This document shows, piece after piece, positions 7,265-9,110 of a stretch of DNA of 9,110 nucleotides; positions within the stretch are counted from its first letter, which is position 1; each line of letters starts with the position of its first letter. The position numbers and the translations under genes are program-made. Origin of the DNA: Deltaproteobacteria bacterium (GTDB lineage: Bacteria; Desulfobacterota; Desulfobacteria; Desulfobacterales; Desulfatirhabdiaceae); the NCBI GenBank assembly GCA_021778975.1, contig JAJYBO010000109.1:1-9110 (forward strand), written 5' to 3'. The notes beneath the pieces were generated by a model. The model was not told where the DNA came from and did no database searches. It saw nothing but the letters and a program-made list of their open reading frames with translations.

Positions 7265-7282
7265 TTATCAATTCGATGATAA
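7265..7282. promoter_or_regulatory. Short inverted repeat upstream of the secreted repeat protein
   Basis: TTATCA-attcga-TGATAA is a perfect 6-bp dyad ending 24 nt before the ATG at 7307. ATCAATT also occurs as a direct repeat at 7258-7264 and 7267-7273. It could be an operator or a small RNA hairpin near the start site; chance is possible in this AT-rich stretch. Confidence 0.3.
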
Positions 7283-7306
7283 CCCAATCTGATGGAGTGT
7301 CATTTT

Positions 7307-7693
7307 ATGAAGCAGATTGTCTGGACAATCCTCATTGGAGGTTTTTTGTTTCTTTTTCTGGGGCGGCAAACCGTTTTTGCCCAGCCGCCCTGTCCGCCGG
7401 GAACTCACTGGAATCCACGTGTTGAGAACTGTGTCCCCAACGGGCCGCCGCCCTGCCCGGCAGGGACGCACTGGAGTGTGGGCCGCAACCGGTGTGTTCC
7501 CAATGAACCTGTCTGTCCCGCCGGAACACACTGGGACGGTCGTCTTCACCGGTGTGTTCCCAATGGGCCGCCGGCCTGTCCTCCAGGAACGCATTGGAGC
7601 GCTGGTCGTAACCGGTGTGTCCCCAACGGGCCGCCGCCCTGTCCTCCGGGGTCTCACTGGAGCCGGCGCTGGGAACGGTGCGTTCCAAATTGA
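7307..7693 (+). CDS. Small secreted protein of five CPxGTHW/RCVPN repeats
   Basis: 128 aa, not assigned to a family by me. Residues 1-25 are a Sec signal peptide (MKQIVW, a hydrophobic run, then VFA before Gln26, so cleavage is likely after Ala25). The mature part is five repeats starting at Cys29, Cys50, Cys70, Cys91 and Cys112 (spacing 21, 20, 21, 21). The consensus is C-P-x-G-T-H-W, then five to seven variable residues, then R-C-V-P-N-x-P-P. Each repeat has exactly two cysteines 12-13 residues apart, ten in all, suggesting one disulfide per repeat in an exported protein. The conserved His and Trp could be structural or bind a ligand or metal. The start at 7307 is supported by GGAG at 7294-7297; the in-frame ATG at 7292 would overlap that site and spoil the signal peptide. 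The DNA repeats are near-identical in places (18 bases shared at 7488-7505 and 7548-7565), pointing to recent internal duplication. Confidence 0.8.
   Translation: MKQIVWTILIGGFLFLFLGRQTVFAQPPCPPGTHWNPRVENCVPNGPPPCPAGTHWSVGRNRCVPNEPVCPAGTHWDGRLHRCVPNGPPACPPGTHWSAGRNRCVPNGPPPCPPGSHWSRRWERCVPN
7391..7690 (+). repeat. Five tandem coding repeats of about 63 bp
   Basis: Units begin at 7391, 7454, 7514, 7577 and 7640. The second, third and fourth units share ACCGGTGTGT followed by the codons for PN. One unit is 60 bp, so expansion and contraction keep the reading frame. Confidence 0.85.
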
Positions 7694-7726
7694 CCGCGTC
7701 TGGTTTTGTCTTCAGGGGAACCATGA

Positions 7727-8134
7727 ATGTCTGTTTTTCAACCTGATGTCGTCGCCTTTTTGTGCCACTGGTGTTCATACGAAGCTGCGGACTCCGCCGG
7801 AAGATCGCAGAACTCATATCCTGCCGGTGTGAACATCATCCGGGTGATGTGCTCCGGCAGGGTGGATCCCTGCCATGTGCTGCATGCTTTTCAGAAAGGC
7901 GCCGACGGTGTTGTCATGATGGGATGCCGTCCCGGAGAATGCCATTACAAAACAGGAAACATTCAGGCGCTGAAACGTCATGCGCTGCTCCTTTCCATGC
8001 TCAAAACTTTCGGTATCGGCGAGGATCGGCTGCGGCTGGCGTGGGTCGCTGCCGGGGAGACCGACAGGCTTGTCCGCATATTTGAAGATATGACAGAAAC
8101 CCTGCGTCAACTGGGGCCGCTCAAACACTCATGA
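7727..8134 (+). CDS. mvhD: Hydrogenase iron-sulfur subunit, MvhD/FlpD family
   Basis: 135 aa, the usual length of a stand-alone methyl-viologen-reducing hydrogenase delta subunit. The whole protein follows the family: VAFLCHWCSYEAADSAG (Cys13, Cys16), IIRVMCSGRVDPCHVLHAF (Cys42, Cys49), GADGVVMMGCRPGECHYKTGN (Cys67, Cys72) and RLRLAWVAAGE. Cysteines 13, 16, 42, 67 and 72 are the likely 2Fe-2S ligands. In known systems MvhD passes electrons between a hydrogenase or formate dehydrogenase and the HdrA flavoprotein of heterodisulfide-reductase-type bifurcating complexes. Neither partner is in the window. AGGGGAA at 7714-7720 supports the ATG at 7727. Its stop overlaps the next start (ATGA), so it is translated together with a DHH phosphoesterase, an unexpected partner. 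The 33-nt gap to the upstream repeat protein would allow cotranscription. Confidence 0.9.
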   Translation: MSVFQPDVVAFLCHWCSYEAADSAGRSQNSYPAGVNIIRVMCSGRVDPCHVLHAFQKGADGVVMMGCRPGECHYKTGNIQALKRHALLLSMLKTFGIGEDRLRLAWVAAGETDRLVRIFEDMTETLRQLGPLKHS

Positions 8135-9110
8135 AACAATCCGCTTCCGAAAAACTGCGCCGGTTCTACGATCAGTTTTCAGGTGATGATCGGGTGCTGA
8201 TTATCATCAATGCCGACCCGGACGCCATCGCCAGCGCCATGGCGGTCAAGCGCCTCCTCTGGCGAAAAACCGCGAGTGTTTCCATATCCAATGTCAATGT
8301 CATTCAGAGGCCGGACAATATTGCCATGATCGAACTGCTGGGGGTGGCCATGGCTCATGTGGATGCAGCTCAGGAAATGCAGTTCAACCGATATGTGATT
8401 GTGGATTCCCAGCCATCGCATCACCCGTCTTTTGCCAGATTTACCCCGGTTCATGTTGTCATTGACCACCATCCGAATACCGGCGCCATCGCGTCATTTA
8501 TGGACATACGTCCCCATTACGGCGCCACCGCCAGCATAGTGACGGAATATCTGAGAGCCGCTGGCATCAAGCCATCATCCAAATTGGCTACCGGGTTGTA
8601 TCATGCTATCAAGAACGATACCGCCAATTTTGACCGGCCTTCGCTTGTCGAAGATATTCGGGCCTTTCAGTTTCTTCATCGGTACGCCAACATTCCCCTT
8701 GCCAGAAAAATCGAACGTTCCGAACTTCTTCCCGAGTTCCTGAAATATTTCACTGTGGCGCTCCAGAACAGAAAAAATCACGGAAATCGAATATACACCC
8801 ATCTGGGTATGGTTAAAAATCCGGATGTATGTGTACTGGTGGCTGATTTTTTCATGAGGGTGCAATCGGTTACCTGGAGTATCGTTTCCGGAATATGCTC
8901 CGGACATCTGGTCATCGTTTTCCGTAACGATGGCATTCGTAAAGACGCCGGGAAGCTGGCTCAAAAAATCTTCGGTGCTTACGGCTCGGCGGGTGGGCAT
9001 AAGACCATGGCGCGGGCGGAAATCGCTCTTTCCCGTCTTGAAGGTGTCAGCGATCTGAAAGCGGATCATCATCTGCTGCACTGGATCATAGATCGTCTGG
9101 AACGCAAAAA
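8131..9110 (+). CDS. DHH/DHHA1-family phosphoesterase (3' end beyond window)
   Basis: 326 codons are visible and the frame is still open at the window edge. Motifs of the DHH superfamily: INADPDAIASAMAVK (Asp29, Asp31), VIVDSQ (Asp92), VVIDHHPNTG (Asp112-His113-His114), and the segment LYHAIKNDTANF. A C-terminal DHHA1-like part contains AGGHKTMA (Gly288-Gly289-His290). The family includes NrnA-type nanoRNases and cyclic-dinucleotide phosphodiesterases, which hydrolyse short RNA or linear/cyclic dinucleotides with Mn2+. The first His of the NrnA-type motif I (four residues before the first Asp) is Ile25 here, so the metal site may differ slightly. No membrane segment or CBS/GGDEF domain is seen in the visible part. 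The start is the ATG overlapping the mvhD stop (ATGA). The substrate is unknown: short oligonucleotides are most likely by family. Confidence 0.85.
   Translation, partial: MKQSASEKLRRFYDQFSGDDRVLIIINADPDAIASAMAVKRLLWRKTASVSISNVNVIQRPDNIAMIELLGVAMAHVDAAQEMQFNRYVIVDSQPSHHPSFARFTPVHVVIDHHPNTGAIASFMDIRPHYGATASIVTEYLRAAGIKPSSKLATGLYHAIKNDTANFDRPSLVEDIRAFQFLHRYANIPLARKIERSELLPEFLKYFTVALQNRKNHGNRIYTHLGMVKNPDVCVLVADFFMRVQSVTWSIVSGICSGHLVIVFRNDGIRKDAGKLAQKIFGAYGSAGGHKTMARAEIALSRLEGVSDLKADHHLLHWIIDRLERK

Larger units (their letters stand above)
7031..7306. other. Intergenic region separating the redox operon from the small secreted protein gene
   Basis: This 276-nt stretch has no credible gene. It holds a long inverted-repeat element (7110-7233), an extra copy of that element's end (7242-7253) and a short palindrome (7265-7282). 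I see no classical terminator (GC hairpin followed by a T run) directly after the stop at 7030; the large palindrome may itself block transcription. Confidence 0.6.

Noticed and set aside
7391..7690. Possible CRISPR array, since repeats recur every 60-63 bp
   Set aside because: The whole unit is repeated, with no unique spacers, and it keeps a reading frame with conserved codons, so it is a coding tandem repeat.
7332..7817. Open frames on both strands of the repeat gene, also repetitive (SPTGRRP, RTGRRP)
   Set aside because: The repeats simply read through in other frames. Only the frame from 7307 has a signal peptide, a Shine-Dalgarno site and regular Cys pairs.

Overview
The window looks like chromosomal DNA of an anaerobic Desulfobacterota-type bacterium, probably a sulfate-reducing or syntrophic relative of the Desulfobacterales. 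This is inferred from gene content: a clostridial/deltaproteobacterial type enoate reductase, a NapH/NapG-type polyferredoxin behind a Tat-exported DUF362 protein, an MvhD-type electron-transfer subunit, and a long imperfect palindrome of the kind dispersed in such genomes. No rRNA or other taxonomic marker is present. All recognisable genes lie on the + strand and are tightly packed, with one clear intergenic break at about 7031-7306.

Left part (1-2171): the C-terminal end of a MaoC/hotdog-type enoyl-CoA hydratase is followed by a 667-aa 2,4-dienoyl-CoA reductase/enoate reductase (FMN TIM barrel, 4Fe-4S cluster, FAD/NAD(P)H module). Together they suggest acyl-CoA (fatty or aromatic acid) metabolism.

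Centre (2249-4447): the most notable gene. It encodes a 732-aa protein with an N-terminal CARF-like (CRISPR-associated Rossmann fold) sensor domain and a C-terminal adenosine/AMP-deaminase-like domain with essentially all zinc and catalytic residues. This is the architecture of the type III CRISPR effector Cad1, in which cyclic oligoadenylate binding to CARF switches on a deaminase that turns ATP into ITP. No CRISPR array or cas gene is visible here. The gene sits among metabolic and redox genes, and its CARF ligand-loop motif is degenerate, so its signal may differ.

Right-centre (4479-7030): a Tat-exported DUF362 protein overlaps by four bases (GTGA) a 542-aa membrane polyferredoxin that fuses a NapH-like quinol-oxidising half (two CxxxCP motifs, two 4Fe-4S sites) to a NapG-like half (four cysteine clusters). 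They probably form a membrane electron-transfer unit.

Intergenic region (7031-7306): a 124-bp imperfect inverted-repeat element with 21-bp ends, an extra copy of its end sequence, and a short inverted repeat upstream of the next gene.

Right part (7307-9110): a small secreted protein made of five Cys-pair repeats of about 21 aa; an MvhD-type iron-sulfur subunit without its usual HdrA/hydrogenase partner in view; and, overlapping it by ATGA, a DHH/DHHA1-family phosphoesterase that runs to the window edge. The DHH protein could act on oligonucleotides or cyclic nucleotides; any link to the CARF-deaminase is speculative.
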